Shown here: piece after piece, positions 1-8,766 of the stretch | Layout of the letters: each line of letters opens with the position of its first letter | Position numbering within the stretch: the stretch's first letter is position 1 | Assembly: GCF_001294455.1 (NCBI RefSeq) | Contig: NZ_LIKT01000008.1 | Location: 62,001 to 126,000 of the forward strand | Source of the DNA: Phaeobacter sp. 11ANDIMAR09 | Lineage (GTDB): Bacteria > Pseudomonadota > Alphaproteobacteria > Rhodobacterales > Rhodobacteraceae | DNA length: 64,000 bases | Reading direction: 5' to 3' | The notes under the pieces: generated by a model | Databases searched by the model: none | Told to the model about the DNA's origin: nothing | The model's input: only the letters and a program-made list of their open reading frames with translations | Translations under genes and position numbers: made by a program

Positions 1-156
1 CAGGATTACCACCCGAACCTCCTTTGGCGGCGCCGAGAAAAATGCATCAAGCGCGTTGAGAAGCTCCTCGCACATCGCATTGCGTTTACCAGGTCGGTTC
101 ATGGTCAGAGTAGCGACTGGGCCATCGACCTCGATCTTCAGGATTTCAGATGTCAT
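1..156 (-). CDS. Enoyl-CoA hydratase/isomerase, N-terminal part (truncated by window edge)
   Basis: The first 52 residues are visible, starting at ATG 156 and running off the left edge. The start MTSEILKIEVDG, followed by VATLTMNRPGKRNAM, is the typical N-terminus of the crotonase superfamily, where the NRPxxxNA stretch leads into the CoA-binding region. The expected role is hydration or isomerisation of an acyl-CoA in the cytoplasm. The gene follows the SDR dehydrogenase by 10 bp on the same strand, so the two probably act in successive beta-oxidation-like steps on whatever the upstream TRAP transporter imports. The exact substrate cannot be told from this fragment. Confidence 0.8.
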   Translation of the reverse strand, partial: MTSEILKIEVDGPVATLTMNRPGKRNAMCEELLNALDAFFSAPPKEVRVVIL

Positions 157-166
157 ATAGATGTCC

Positions 167-931
167 TTAGCGCGGCGGCAGGCGGACCGCGCCGTCCAGC
201 CGAATTGTGGTTCCGTTTAGGAACGGGTTTGCAATGATCTGTTCTGCCAGCATGGCAAATTCTTGAGGTTCTCCCAACCGCGACGGAAAGGGGATGTTGG
301 CGGTGATTTTTACGGCCACCTCTTCAGGCAGGCCTTCCATCATCGGCGTGTGGAAAAGCCCCGGCGCAATGGCCATGACCCGAATGCCGGATTGAGCAAA
401 CTCGCGGGCAGCGGGCAGGCACATCGAGGCAATCGCGCCTTTCGAAGCTGCATAGGCTGCCTGTCCAAGTTGCTCGTCCTGCCAGGCGACCGAGGCTGTG
501 TTAATAACCACGCCGCGTTCGCCATCTTCCAAGGGCTCCAGTTCGGCCATGCGACAGGCGCCGTGGCTCATCACATTGTAGGTGCCAAACAGGTTCACCT
601 TCAGGGTTTGCTCAAACACATCGAAGGAGAGTTTCCGTTCCCGCCCGACAATCCGCGCAGCCATGCCAACCCCGGCGCAGCTCACAACAATGCGCGGAGC
701 TCCGCCAAGCTTTTGTTCAGCTTCATCAAAAGCCGCCCCTACGGCGGTTTCATCCGACACATCGGCCTGCACGGCGATACCGCCGATTTCCTCGGCGACG
801 GCCTGTGCTCCGTCAATGTTGAAATCCACCACCGCAACCTTTGCGCCCTGTGCGGCCAGACGCCGCGCGGTTGCCGCGCCAAGGCCGCTCCCGCCACCTG
901 TGACCAGTGCGATATTTCCGTCTATTCGCAT
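167..931 (-). CDS. SDR-family dehydrogenase (3-hydroxyacyl-CoA dehydrogenase type)
   Basis: A 254-residue classical short-chain dehydrogenase/reductase of normal length. It has the Rossmann motif TGGGSGLG at residues 11-18, an acidic residue after strand 2 (VVDF, favouring NAD), and the catalytic Ser147, Tyr160 and Lys164 in the order NTAS...YAASK. The overall pattern resembles the HSD17B10 / 3-hydroxy-2-methylbutyryl-CoA dehydrogenase subgroup, so oxidation of a 3-hydroxyacyl-CoA is likely. It sits 86 bp after the TRAP large permease gene and 10 bp before an enoyl-CoA hydratase gene, all on the minus strand. The substrate is inferred from this context and not shown by the sequence. Confidence 0.88.
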   Translation of the reverse strand: MRIDGNIALVTGGGSGLGAATARRLAAQGAKVAVVDFNIDGAQAVAEEIGGIAVQADVSDETAVGAAFDEAEQKLGGAPRIVVSCAGVGMAARIVGRERKLSFDVFEQTLKVNLFGTYNVMSHGACRMAELEPLEDGERGVVINTASVAWQDEQLGQAAYAASKGAIASMCLPAAREFAQSGIRVMAIAPGLFHTPMMEGLPEEVAVKITANIPFPSRLGEPQEFAMLAEQIIANPFLNGTTIRLDGAVRLPPR

Positions 932-1017
932 TTGAACCCCTCCAACCTAGTTTGTTCGATCATTGCCTTGCTCTCATTTTTCTGCCCGCGTCATGCTCTT
1001 GTCTTTGCAACCGCCAT

Positions 1018-2328
1018 TTATTTTGGGATCAGGAACAGTGTAATCGCCGGAAACATGACCAAGATGATGACGCGCAGGATGTCCGACGTGACAAACCACA
1101 TCACCGCTTTATAGGTTTCCACCATGGGCGTAGATCGATCCATCGCATTGATAATGAACAAGTTCATTCCCACCGGCGGTGTGATCAACCCAACTTCAAC
1201 CACAATCAGAACAAGGATACCGAACCAGATTGCAACATGTTCTGGGCTCATGCCAAAATCCAGCGCGCTGATGACCGGGAAGAAGATCGGTATGGTCAGT
1301 AGGATCATGCTGAGACTGTCCATCAAGCAGCCAAAGATCAGATAGAAGACAAGGATCAGTGACAACACGGCCCAAGGGCTCAGCCCCAGTCCTACCACCC
1401 AGGCAGAAAGCTCCTGCGGGACCTGGCTCAGAGCAAGGAAACTGTTGTACAGCCCAGCCCCCAAGACAATGAAAAAGATCATGGCCGTGCTGGTCGCTGT
1501 AGCGATGATGCTTTCAACAAAGACATTCCAGCTGAGGTTGCCTGACAGCAAGGCGATAACCCCGGTGCCCGCCGCTCCCACTGCGGCCCCCTCGGTGGGG
1601 GTGAACCAACCCAGATAGATGCCGCCCACAACAAGCCCAAAAACCAGCAATACGGGCCAGACATCCACCAATGCGCGGAAGCGATCTGAATAGGGTACGG
1701 CCGCCCGGGTTCCGGCGGAATCCGGGTTCAGGCGTACATAGATCGAAATGGTAATGATATAGCCGACCGCCGCCAAAACCCCCGGCACAAAAGCCGCCAG
1801 AAACAGCTTGGCGATATTCTGTTCTGTCAGGATGGCATAGATCACCAAAATGACGGATGGGGGAATTAAAATACCAAGGGTTCCACCCGCAGCCAGCGTC
1901 GCGGTTGAGAACCCGCCAGAATAGCCATAGCGGCGCAGTTCAGGCAAAGCCACACGGCTCATGGTAGCGGCTGTTGCAAGCGATGAACCACAGATCGCAC
2001 CAAAACCGGCACAGGCCCCAACCGAAGCCATGGCAACGCCCCCCTTACGATGCCCAAGCCAGCTTTCTGCGGCCTTGAACAGTGCCGATGACATGCCTGA
2101 CAGGGTTGCAAATTGCCCCATCAGCAGAAACATCGGAATGATGGTCAGTGAATAGCTGGAAAAGGTGGTATAGGTTTCGGACTTGAGCTTGGCGAGAAAC
2201 ATGTTCGCGCCACCCATAGCAAAGTAAAGACCACCAATCCCGCACAGCAGCATCGCCAAACCAATCGGGGCCCGCAGGAAAATCATCAACAACAAGAAGG
2301 GGAAGGACGCATAGCCCATTTCAAGCAT
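1018..2328 (-). CDS. dctM: TRAP transporter large permease (DctM family)
   Basis: A 436-residue integral membrane protein beginning MLEMGYASFPFLLLMI, with about a dozen hydrophobic segments. It has the DctM features RAPIGLAMLLCGIGG near the N-terminus, the glycine-rich GTLGILIPPSVILVIYA loop and the C-terminal VGLITPPVGMNLFIIN motif. I chose ATG 2328 because it overlaps the end of the small-permease gene by 8 bp, the usual coupled arrangement. The frame stays open further upstream, but that part is antisense-like and not membrane-compatible. It forms the sodium-driven transport channel together with the Q subunit. Confidence 0.92.
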   Translation of the reverse strand: MLEMGYASFPFLLLMIFLRAPIGLAMLLCGIGGLYFAMGGANMFLAKLKSETYTTFSSYSLTIIPMFLLMGQFATLSGMSSALFKAAESWLGHRKGGVAMASVGACAGFGAICGSSLATAATMSRVALPELRRYGYSGGFSTATLAAGGTLGILIPPSVILVIYAILTEQNIAKLFLAAFVPGVLAAVGYIITISIYVRLNPDSAGTRAAVPYSDRFRALVDVWPVLLVFGLVVGGIYLGWFTPTEGAAVGAAGTGVIALLSGNLSWNVFVESIIATATSTAMIFFIVLGAGLYNSFLALSQVPQELSAWVVGLGLSPWAVLSLILVFYLIFGCLMDSLSMILLTIPIFFPVISALDFGMSPEHVAIWFGILVLIVVEVGLITPPVGMNLFIINAMDRSTPMVETYKAVMWFVTSDILRVIILVMFPAITLFLIPK

Positions 2329-2914
2329 CGTCAATGGACTGCCCCCCTGCATAGGGCAGGTATTGCCGTCCCGAGACCAGTTCGGCCAGCCGAGCTGCGG
2401 CACAATAGATGCCAACGAGCACGGATAAGACAGCTGCCAGAAAACTTGCGGCATAGGCCCACCAGACAGGAAACTGCAGCAGAAACGTTGTCTCCTCGTA
2501 TGCCAATTTGCTTTGCAACCCGGCAAACAGGCGCGCTGTGATCAGAATAATCACACTCGTCAGAACGACTTCCCAAAACACTGCGATAAACCTGTTCGCT
2601 TTGCTGCCCAGCCCATTGGTAAAAACATCAACAGTCGCATGGCTGCCATAAAGCTGGCAAACTGGAAGAAAGGCAAAGATCGCAAAGGCCACTCCGGCTT
2701 CAACCAGCTCAAAATCGCCGATGACAGGGCCAACCCCGGTGGAGATCAAGGCCCTTCCTGCCCCCTCCGATAGGGATGCTAAGATTTCCGAATGACCCAA
2801 GGTATTCAGACCGCGCCCCAAAACACTGACGCAGGTCAGCAAGACCAGAAAGGTCAGCACCAGCCCCCCTGTAACCGCCAGCATACGCGCCATTCGCTCC
2901 ACCCATTTCAGCAT
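2321..2914 (-). CDS. dctQ: TRAP transporter small permease (DctQ family)
   Basis: A 197-residue protein with four predicted membrane spans, starting MLKWVERMARMLAVTGG. The ATG at 2914 is preceded by a strong GGAGG ribosome site 7 nt away, which decides against an upstream in-frame start. Length and topology fit the DctQ subunit, although its sequence is poorly conserved in the family. It lies between the binding-protein gene and the large-permease gene and overlaps the latter by 8 bp. Confidence 0.88.
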   Translation of the reverse strand: MLKWVERMARMLAVTGGLVLTFLVLLTCVSVLGRGLNTLGHSEILASLSEGAGRALISTGVGPVIGDFELVEAGVAFAIFAFLPVCQLYGSHATVDVFTNGLGSKANRFIAVFWEVVLTSVIILITARLFAGLQSKLAYEETTFLLQFPVWWAYAASFLAAVLSVLVGIYCAAARLAELVSGRQYLPYAGGQSIDDA

Positions 2915-2935
2915 GTCTTTCCTCCCAGAAGACAA

Positions 2936-2963
2936 ATTCCCCAAACCGGATGGCTTGGGGAAT
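2936..2963 (-). promoter_or_regulatory. Hairpin between dctP and dctQ
   Basis: A perfect 9-bp inverted repeat, ATTCCCCAA/TTGGGGAAT, with a 10-nt loop lies in the 56-bp gap between the binding-protein and small-permease genes. Such hairpins often stabilise the upstream mRNA or attenuate transcription, so that binding protein is made in excess of permease. Function is inferred from position. Confidence 0.55.
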
Positions 2964-2970
2964 ATAAGAT

Positions 2971-4023
2971 TTACTCTGACGTATGTTTGGCAATCAGTTC
3001 CAGCGCACGTGCGCGCAGACCAGTACCATCCAGGCCCTTGCCATCCATTTCGGCGACCCAGGCCTCAGTTGACGGTGCAGAGGCGGCTTTCCACTCGTCG
3101 ACTTGTGACTCGGACAGGGAAATGATGTTGTTGCCGCGCTCAGTTGCCTGCTTCAGGCCAGGCGCGTCATCTGCCTGCATCTGACGCCCGGCAAAAGCCG
3201 AGAACTCCACGCCAGAGTTGGCGTCGATCACAGCTTTCAGATCATCAGGCAGTGCATCCCAACGGGCCCTATTCATCGCAAAAATGAAGGTGGTGGTATA
3301 GAGTGACGAGTCTCCGAAAGTTGTGTGATTGCTCACCAACTCGTTCACTTTCAGCGGAACCGTTACCTCCCAGGGAATGACCGTGGCGTCGATAACACCT
3401 TTCGATAGAGCCTCAGGGACGGCCGGAATCGGCATGCCGACAGGGGTCGCGCCCAAAGACTGGAACATCGTGTTGGTCACGCGTGTCGGCGCTCGAAGCT
3501 TTACGCCGTTCAGATCTTCAAGAGATGAAATCGGCTTAGCCGAGTGAATAAGACCGGGGCCATGCACCCAAAGACCCAACACTTTAAATTGCTTGAAGTC
3601 GGTGTCCATCATGGTTTCTTCAGCCAGTTCCCAATATGCCCGTGAGACGGCCTCGGCATTGGTCATAGTGAAGGGAAGTTCGAAGACTTCTGCCCGCGGG
3701 AAGCGACCAGGCGTATAACCGGATACCGTCCAGACGATATCGGCAATACCATCAACAGCCTGATCGATCAGTTGCGGCGGTTTGCCCCCCAGCTGCATCG
3801 AAGGATACCGCTGTATCTCAATGCGACCATCGGATTCGGTTTCAATTTTGTCAGCCCAAACATCCAGAATGTTCTTGGGAACACTTGCCTGCGCTGGCAG
3901 GAACTGGTGCATCCGTAGAGTAATGTCGGCAGCGAGAGCGCTTGTGGCTGTGACGCTCAAGGCCAACGCCGAAACAGCGGCTGCGCGTGCGTACAGCAGA
4001 ATACTTCTTCGAGATTTGGTCAT
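2971..4023 (-). CDS. dctP: TRAP transporter substrate-binding protein (DctP family)
   Basis: A 350-residue periplasmic binding protein. The start MTKSRRSILLYARAAAVSAL is a signal peptide that should be cleaved after ALA, giving mature ADITLRMHQFLP. The body has DctP-family signatures, including ADIVWTVSGYTPGRFP, the substrate-carboxylate region KLRAPTRVTN with its conserved Arg, and GATPVGMP. ATG 4023 is preceded by GGGAGG at good spacing. It is the first gene of the leftward operon. The ligand is probably an organic acid processed through CoA esters by the downstream dehydrogenase and hydratase, which is inference. Confidence 0.92.
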   Translation of the reverse strand: MTKSRRSILLYARAAAVSALALSVTATSALAADITLRMHQFLPAQASVPKNILDVWADKIETESDGRIEIQRYPSMQLGGKPPQLIDQAVDGIADIVWTVSGYTPGRFPRAEVFELPFTMTNAEAVSRAYWELAEETMMDTDFKQFKVLGLWVHGPGLIHSAKPISSLEDLNGVKLRAPTRVTNTMFQSLGATPVGMPIPAVPEALSKGVIDATVIPWEVTVPLKVNELVSNHTTFGDSSLYTTTFIFAMNRARWDALPDDLKAVIDANSGVEFSAFAGRQMQADDAPGLKQATERGNNIISLSESQVDEWKAASAPSTEAWVAEMDGKGLDGTGLRARALELIAKHTSE

Positions 4024-4089
4024 TGGTTCCTCCCTTAAGACCGACCAATAGCAATGCAAAGGCACTTCCATTGATACGTGTCCATAATT

Positions 4090-4104
4090 GTTATTCTATA
4101 TAAC
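4090..4104. promoter_or_regulatory. AT-rich palindrome upstream of the TRAP operon
   Basis: GTTAT-TCTAT-ATAAC, two perfect 5-bp arms around a 5-nt spacer, lies 67 bp upstream of dctP in a very AT-rich stretch that also suits a promoter. It could be an operator for a GntR-type regulator. No regulator gene of that type is visible nearby, so this is tentative. Confidence 0.3.
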
Positions 4105-5275
4105 TATTATTTTCAATAATTTTAAACCGCCGTATTTCAGGGCGTTACCCGATTTCGAAACCCATGAGGCAATAGCGGCCAAACAAATCCGGCGACATGA
4201 GAGGAACTGTTCAATCCGATTCTGTCGCTAATCCGCTAAACTGGTTCCAGCCAGTGACGCAAACATCGCCGTGGCAGAAGGCAACTCGTGCAACAAAGAG
4301 ATGCAAAATCCCCAATGCCAAGTGAGCACGGTAACCTCATCCAATGCCTGAAATGATCAGGAGGCACCTGCTTGATCACGTACGGAGGTCAGGAAAACCT
4401 CGCAACCGATGATTTGACTGTCAACGAGATGCTGCCGATCAACGAAAGACCGCGTATCCTACAGCTCTACGGCGCGAAAATGTGAGCGCACGTAAAACTA
4501 TGGCCCCGCAAGTGCTCGCATCAAGAACCCAACACTTCTGCTTTGGTGCAGATTTTTCGATCTTAGTCCTCGTCTGACGGTTGGGCTTGATGCTCATGCA
4601 GCCGGAGTTGGAAGATTTCCCAGGCTGGAAGCCACGGAAGTCTTGGAAATGCCCATGGAGAATGAGCGCTGCCCCCTGGTGGGGTCGTGATTGTCGCGAT
4701 TGATTTGGCGTTTTTAGGACGCTGGCCAGCGCACTCTTGCAAATGGGTAACCACGGATGTTGATTTCTTGCTCAGGCGCATCGCAGCGGCGTGACACCTG
4801 CCCACAAATCGGATCATTCTACGAGCGGTCATACCCAAGTTTACACTGCGGTTTTTCCTAATTTTAAACATGCAGCACTTCCTAGATGCGATTGTTAAGG
4901 TACTTCCGCGAAAACTATCTCATGAACTATCGCGAAACAGAATGCGCATGCCGACGCAGCAACACCTCTGCAACAGCTATCCACCAACACCTGCTGGCTA
5001 CTCGCGTGACGACGGGCTCGCAACAAAAGGAACTCGCAGTGAACGCGGGCATCAAGTACATGACCTTTCGCTCCATAAAACAAAGCCGATCTCCTCCTGC
5101 CAAACTCATGAGAGTTTTCTTGGCTGCGATCTCGGCGGACTTCAATTTCATCTTAGGAGGCAAGCTTGGCCTTTGCAGAGCAAATTTTCTACCCAAGAAA
5201 TGAAGGACTTCGAACGCCTGAAACCACCTTCGCGTTCAAGGTGTCAGACGAGTTTTAATAGCATACAGAATATGG
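4105..5275. other. Gene-poor region, probably decayed mobile DNA
   Basis: I see no intact gene here. The short open frames have irregular codon use and no convincing family match. One frame on the plus strand, 4886-5203, includes QKELAVNAGIKYMTF followed by PPAKLMRVFLAAI, which loosely resembles an XRE helix-turn-helix repressor, but most of the frame does not fit. The region ends at a tRNA-Ser gene fragment, so it is likely the remnant of an integrated element. Confidence 0.5.
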
Positions 5276-5332
5276 TGGCGGGGAGACAGGGATTCGAACC
5301 CTGGGAACGCTCTCACGTTCAACGGTTTTCAA
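5276..5332 (-). tRNA. tRNA-Ser 3' fragment (truncated, probable att scar)
   Basis: On the minus strand the sequence runs from the anticodon loop (TTGAAAA, consistent with anticodon UGA) through half of an anticodon stem, a long type-II variable arm, an intact T arm with the core GGTTCGAATCC, the 3' acceptor strand TCTCCCC, a G discriminator and an encoded CCA. The bases 5' of the anticodon loop do not pair with the stem, and no GGGGAGA acceptor strand or serine D arm follows in the expected distance. This is the 3' half that tyrosine-recombinase elements carry into a tRNA gene, so I read it as an attachment-site scar and not a functional tRNA. Confidence 0.75.
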
Positions 5333-5631
5333 GGCTGTAGGTTTTGCCTCCTTTTCAGCCCTCTAGCCGCAAAATTTCCCAGTACATACCATGAACATAG
5401 GGAGAAAGTGGGAAACCTCTATTCAATTCATTGTAAGAGCACATTCCACGTCTATGCAGATCGAACGGCTTAAATTGGGGCTAGAGGGTCCAACACCGCT
5501 TTGACACTGACGGCCCATAGCAGACATTGACTGCTCAGTAACGCGCCGCAATGCAGCGTCAATAATCCAGACCTTTACTGTGGCTAGGCACAAGCCCTAC
5601 CAGGCGAGACAAATGGGGCTAAGATTCACTT
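5333..5631. other. Intergenic, nothing recognised
   Basis: About 300 bp between the tRNA-Ser fragment and the LysR gene. I see no gene or clear regulatory structure. Confidence 0.5.
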
Positions 5632-6519
5632 CTACCGCTCAGGGTCAGAAAAGGCCGAAGACGACGCCGTATCGATAAAGGCCTTCACCAACCGTAGACC
5701 TGCCCGGTCTTTTGGCGCCACAACAGCGGTTTCATGGGTTTCCGTGAGCTCCGCTATAGGCACTTCCCTCAGGCCGCGCGATATTAATCCGCTGTTCCCG
5801 AGAAAGATGGCAATGCCTGCCCCTTGAAATACGGCTTCGCACATGAGGGGAAAGGTAGTCATTTTTATTTTGCGTTGGAGCTGGATGCCCTTTTTGGCTT
5901 CAGCCTCCCGTACCACACGCTCGGTCAATGACCCGCTTTCTGGTAAAATCACTGTTTCCTGTCTCAAGTCCTCAAAGCTCAAAATCTCCCGATCTGCCAG
6001 CGACGACGAGGGCAACAGGTATGCAACGTAGCGGGTCTTTTGAACGGGTATCCGTTCCCAATCATCAATTTTGGGCGCGTCAGTGATCAACCCGACATCC
6101 GCGCGCCGCTCGCGCAAAAGCCGGGTTGCGGTGGTCCAACCATAAAGCGCGAAGTCGATTTCTACGTCTGGATAGGCCATGCGAAATTGGCTGATTGCCC
6201 GTAGAGCCGGAAGTGGCGCATTTGCAATTATCTTGAGATGTCCACGCGCCATGGCCTCATAGCCCTCCAGACGCTCGCGGATCGAAGAATCCAAAGTGAC
6301 AAGGCGATCTGCCAGATCATACAGGTCCTGCCCCGTTCGGGTCAGTGCAATGCCTTCACGACTGCGCAACAACAGTTGCGAACCAACCTGTTTTTCCAGC
6401 TTTGTCACATGCTGGGTGATGGCCGATTGGGTGACGCCAAGGCGCACAGCGGCGGCTGAAAAGCTACCTTCCCGAACCACATAGGCAAAGGCCACAAACT
6501 GATGATGGTTGGCGCGCAT
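5632..6519 (-). CDS. LysR-family transcriptional regulator
   Basis: A 295-residue regulator of normal LysR length. The N-terminal winged helix-turn-helix covers about residues 5-62, with GSFSAAAVRLGVTQSAITQH as the recognition region. The rest is the two-lobed effector domain. ATG 6519 has a GAGAGG ribosome site 5 nt upstream, so the 24 residues of open frame before it are not expected to be translated. It is divergent from the UGP-like transporter operon, and the 107-bp gap holds a LysR-box palindrome, so it most likely controls that operon and itself. The co-inducer is unknown. Confidence 0.92.
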   Translation of the reverse strand: MRANHHQFVAFAYVVREGSFSAAAVRLGVTQSAITQHVTKLEKQVGSQLLLRSREGIALTRTGQDLYDLADRLVTLDSSIRERLEGYEAMARGHLKIIANAPLPALRAISQFRMAYPDVEIDFALYGWTTATRLLRERRADVGLITDAPKIDDWERIPVQKTRYVAYLLPSSSLADREILSFEDLRQETVILPESGSLTERVVREAEAKKGIQLQRKIKMTTFPLMCEAVFQGAGIAIFLGNSGLISRGLREVPIAELTETHETAVVAPKDRAGLRLVKAFIDTASSSAFSDPER

Positions 6520-6550
6520 AGGACCTCTCTTTCGGTTCGACTTAGCCCCC

Positions 6551-6565
6551 ATTAGTTTCACTAAT
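6551..6565. promoter_or_regulatory. Putative LysR-type operator
   Basis: ATTAG-TTTCA-CTAAT is a perfect palindrome of the T-N11-A class bound by LysR regulators. It lies between the divergent LysR gene and the ABC transporter operon. A second palindrome, TGACGTCA, follows immediately at 6567-6574. Confidence 0.65.
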
Positions 6566-6626
6566 ATGACGTCACAAAAGTGAAGGCCCAAGTTCCTAAA
6601 CCATCCCTGTCAGATGGAGGAATCAG

Positions 6627-7784
6627 ATGGCCGGGCTAAGCATCACAAACATCAACAAACGCTTTGGCGAGACCGAAGTGCTAAAGGGTGTGTCTCTCGA
6701 CATTGCGGATGGTGAGTTTGTTTCACTTGTCGGACCGTCTGGCTGCGGAAAATCCACATTGCTGCGGATCATTGCAGGCCTGGAAGAGCAAACCTCAGGC
6801 GATGTGCAAATCGGCGGGACCTCCGTAGCAGGACAGCGGGCTGCCGATCGCAATCTGTCGATGGTGTTTCAATCCTACGCCCTCTATCCCCATCTGAGTG
6901 TCGGCGAAAACATTGCGGTGCCGCTCAAGATGCGGCGTATGAACACTCTGCAACGATTGCCTTTGCTTGGCGGTGTAATACCCGGGAAAGCGCAACGGGC
7001 AGCGGAGATCGCCAAGGAGGTCGCCCATGCTGCTGAGATCCTTGAAATCGCCCATCTGCTGGACCGAAAACCTGGGCAGTTATCCGGCGGGCAGCGACAG
7101 CGGGTGGCGCTCGGGCGGGCCTTGGTCCGCGACCCTGCTGCCTTCCTGTTGGATGAGCCACTCTCCAATCTGGACGCAAAACTGCGGGTTCAGACACGCG
7201 CTGAGATTGCTCAACTACACCGCCAACTGAAGGCAACCTTCGTCTATGTGACCCATGATCAGGTCGAAGCGATGACAATGTCGGATCGCATCGCAGTCAT
7301 GATGGGCGGGCGCATTCTGCAATGTGCTGCACCTGAAACAGTCTATGATGATCCAGACCGGATCGAAGTGGCCGAGTTCATCGGTTCGCCAAAAATCAAC
7401 CTGTTGCCGGTCGAACTCAGCGAGACCGGACAGGTCCATTTGTTGGGTCAGCCTCTTTCCCTCACGACAGGTCGCCGAACCAAAGGTGTTGGCTCCCTTG
7501 GATTGCGCCCCGAGGCCCTCTTCCTGACCGACAGAAACGCTCCGCTTCGCGGTCAGATTGTACATGCCGAGAACCTGGGGTCAGAGATGTTTGTCCAGGT
7601 CGAGGTGAACGGCCTTGGGTCTCGCATTACCTTCCGGACCACACCAGACAAACGCGCATCATTGGCCCAAGGAGCAACGGTTGGCCTGGATTTCGACGCT
7701 GACAAAGCCCTGGTTTTTGATGCCATTGGAGCCCGTGTGCGAGACATCCACTCAACCACAACATCGAAAACCGAGGTGGCCTGA
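6627..7784 (+). CDS. ugpC: ABC transporter ATP-binding protein (UgpC/MsmK type)
   Basis: A 385-residue ATPase energising the adjacent importer. It has Walker A GPSGCGKST at residues 36-44, a Q-loop in MVFQSYALYPHLSV, the signature LSGGQRQRVALGRAL, Walker B AFLLDEPLSNLDAKLR and the H-switch VTHDQVEAM. The C-terminal roughly 130 residues form the TOBE/OB regulatory domain of CUT1 ATPases. Between the Q-loop and the signature there are about 18 extra residues (LPLLGGVIPGK region) compared with standard UgpC. The ATG has a GGAGG site 7 nt upstream. It is the first gene of the operon and its stop is 1 bp before the next ATG. Confidence 0.93.
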   Translation: MAGLSITNINKRFGETEVLKGVSLDIADGEFVSLVGPSGCGKSTLLRIIAGLEEQTSGDVQIGGTSVAGQRAADRNLSMVFQSYALYPHLSVGENIAVPLKMRRMNTLQRLPLLGGVIPGKAQRAAEIAKEVAHAAEILEIAHLLDRKPGQLSGGQRQRVALGRALVRDPAAFLLDEPLSNLDAKLRVQTRAEIAQLHRQLKATFVYVTHDQVEAMTMSDRIAVMMGGRILQCAAPETVYDDPDRIEVAEFIGSPKINLLPVELSETGQVHLLGQPLSLTTGRRTKGVGSLGLRPEALFLTDRNAPLRGQIVHAENLGSEMFVQVEVNGLGSRITFRTTPDKRASLAQGATVGLDFDADKALVFDAIGARVRDIHSTTTSKTEVA

Positions 7785-7785
7785 C

Positions 7786-8766
7786 ATGTCGTTGGCAGAC
7801 GGAGTGCCACACGAAGCCGTGGCTGCAAAAACAAAAACCCACAACGTCAAAGAACGTCGCGCCGCCTGGATCCTGACAGGGCCAGCCCTGATCCTGATGG
7901 TGGCAATTCTGCTGGCTCCAATCCTTGTCGCAGGCCTGCTGTCCTTTACCAATTACTCCCTTGGAAACAGCGGGTTCGACTGGGTCGGCACCCGAAACTA
8001 CGAAAAGCTGTTCACCCGCTCGACCTATGCAAAAATGTTTACTGCCACGCTGACCTATGTTGTGACTGTCGTGCCTATTTCAGTTGGCTTGGGGCTGGGG
8101 GCAGCATTGTTGATCAATTCCCTGGGCCGGTTTCGCGAAGCCTACAAAACAATCTACTTCCTGCCGGTCATGGCGACCCTCCTAGCGATGGCTATCGCCT
8201 GGGAGTTCATGTTGCATCCTTCCATTGGCATGATCAATCGCACGCTTGAAATGGGCTGCGGCACGTTTCTGGAACGGATCTGGCCCTTCATGGCCAATGG
8301 CTGTGCCGGGCACTTCCCGGTCTGGTTGGGCGACAAACGTTATGCGATCTGGGTCATCAGCTTTATCGGCATCTGGCAAGGCTTTGGTTTCAATATGGTG
8401 TTGTACCTTGCTGGTCTGACCAGCGTTCACCGGGAGCTCTATCACGCCGCTGAAATGGATGGCGCAAAATCCGCCTGGGAGCGGTTCCGGCTGGTGACCT
8501 GGCCAGCCTTGGGGCCAACCACGGTTTTTGTTGTCACCATCTCCTGTATCCGTGCCTTTCAGGTCTTTGACACAATCGAGGCCTTTTGGCCCCAGGGCGG
8601 CGGCCCCAACAAATCCACCTATGTGATGATGTTCGCCATTTTTGAAAAAGGCGTGCAGCAGAACCTGATCGGTATCGGTTCGGCCATCACCATGGTGTTT
8701 CTCGCATTTGTCATGTTCCTCACCCTGATCCAGCGCTGGCTGGTGGAACGAAAGGTCCACTACTGA
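7786..8766 (+). CDS. ABC transporter permease 1 (UgpA type)
   Basis: A 326-residue membrane protein with six predicted spans. The CUT1 family coupling loop appears as YHAAEMDGAKSAWERFRLVTWPALGP, the EAA motif that docks on the ATPase. ATG 7786 was chosen because it directly follows the ATPase stop. The loop around residues 155-185 carries an insertion with two cysteines (GCGTFLERIWPF and NGCAGHF) that is not usual in UgpA. The stop overlaps the next start by 1 bp. Confidence 0.9.
   Translation: MSLADGVPHEAVAAKTKTHNVKERRAAWILTGPALILMVAILLAPILVAGLLSFTNYSLGNSGFDWVGTRNYEKLFTRSTYAKMFTATLTYVVTVVPISVGLGLGAALLINSLGRFREAYKTIYFLPVMATLLAMAIAWEFMLHPSIGMINRTLEMGCGTFLERIWPFMANGCAGHFPVWLGDKRYAIWVISFIGIWQGFGFNMVLYLAGLTSVHRELYHAAEMDGAKSAWERFRLVTWPALGPTTVFVVTISCIRAFQVFDTIEAFWPQGGGPNKSTYVMMFAIFEKGVQQNLIGIGSAITMVFLAFVMFLTLIQRWLVERKVHY

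Noticed and set aside
4870-5340. A plus-strand frame ending in GRQGFEPWERSHVQRFSRL
   Set aside because: That peptide is the antisense translation of the tRNA-Ser fragment, a well-known annotation artefact.
5276-5400. Complete tRNA-Ser
   Set aside because: No 5' acceptor strand complementary to TCTCCCC and no paired anticodon stem could be found upstream on the minus strand.
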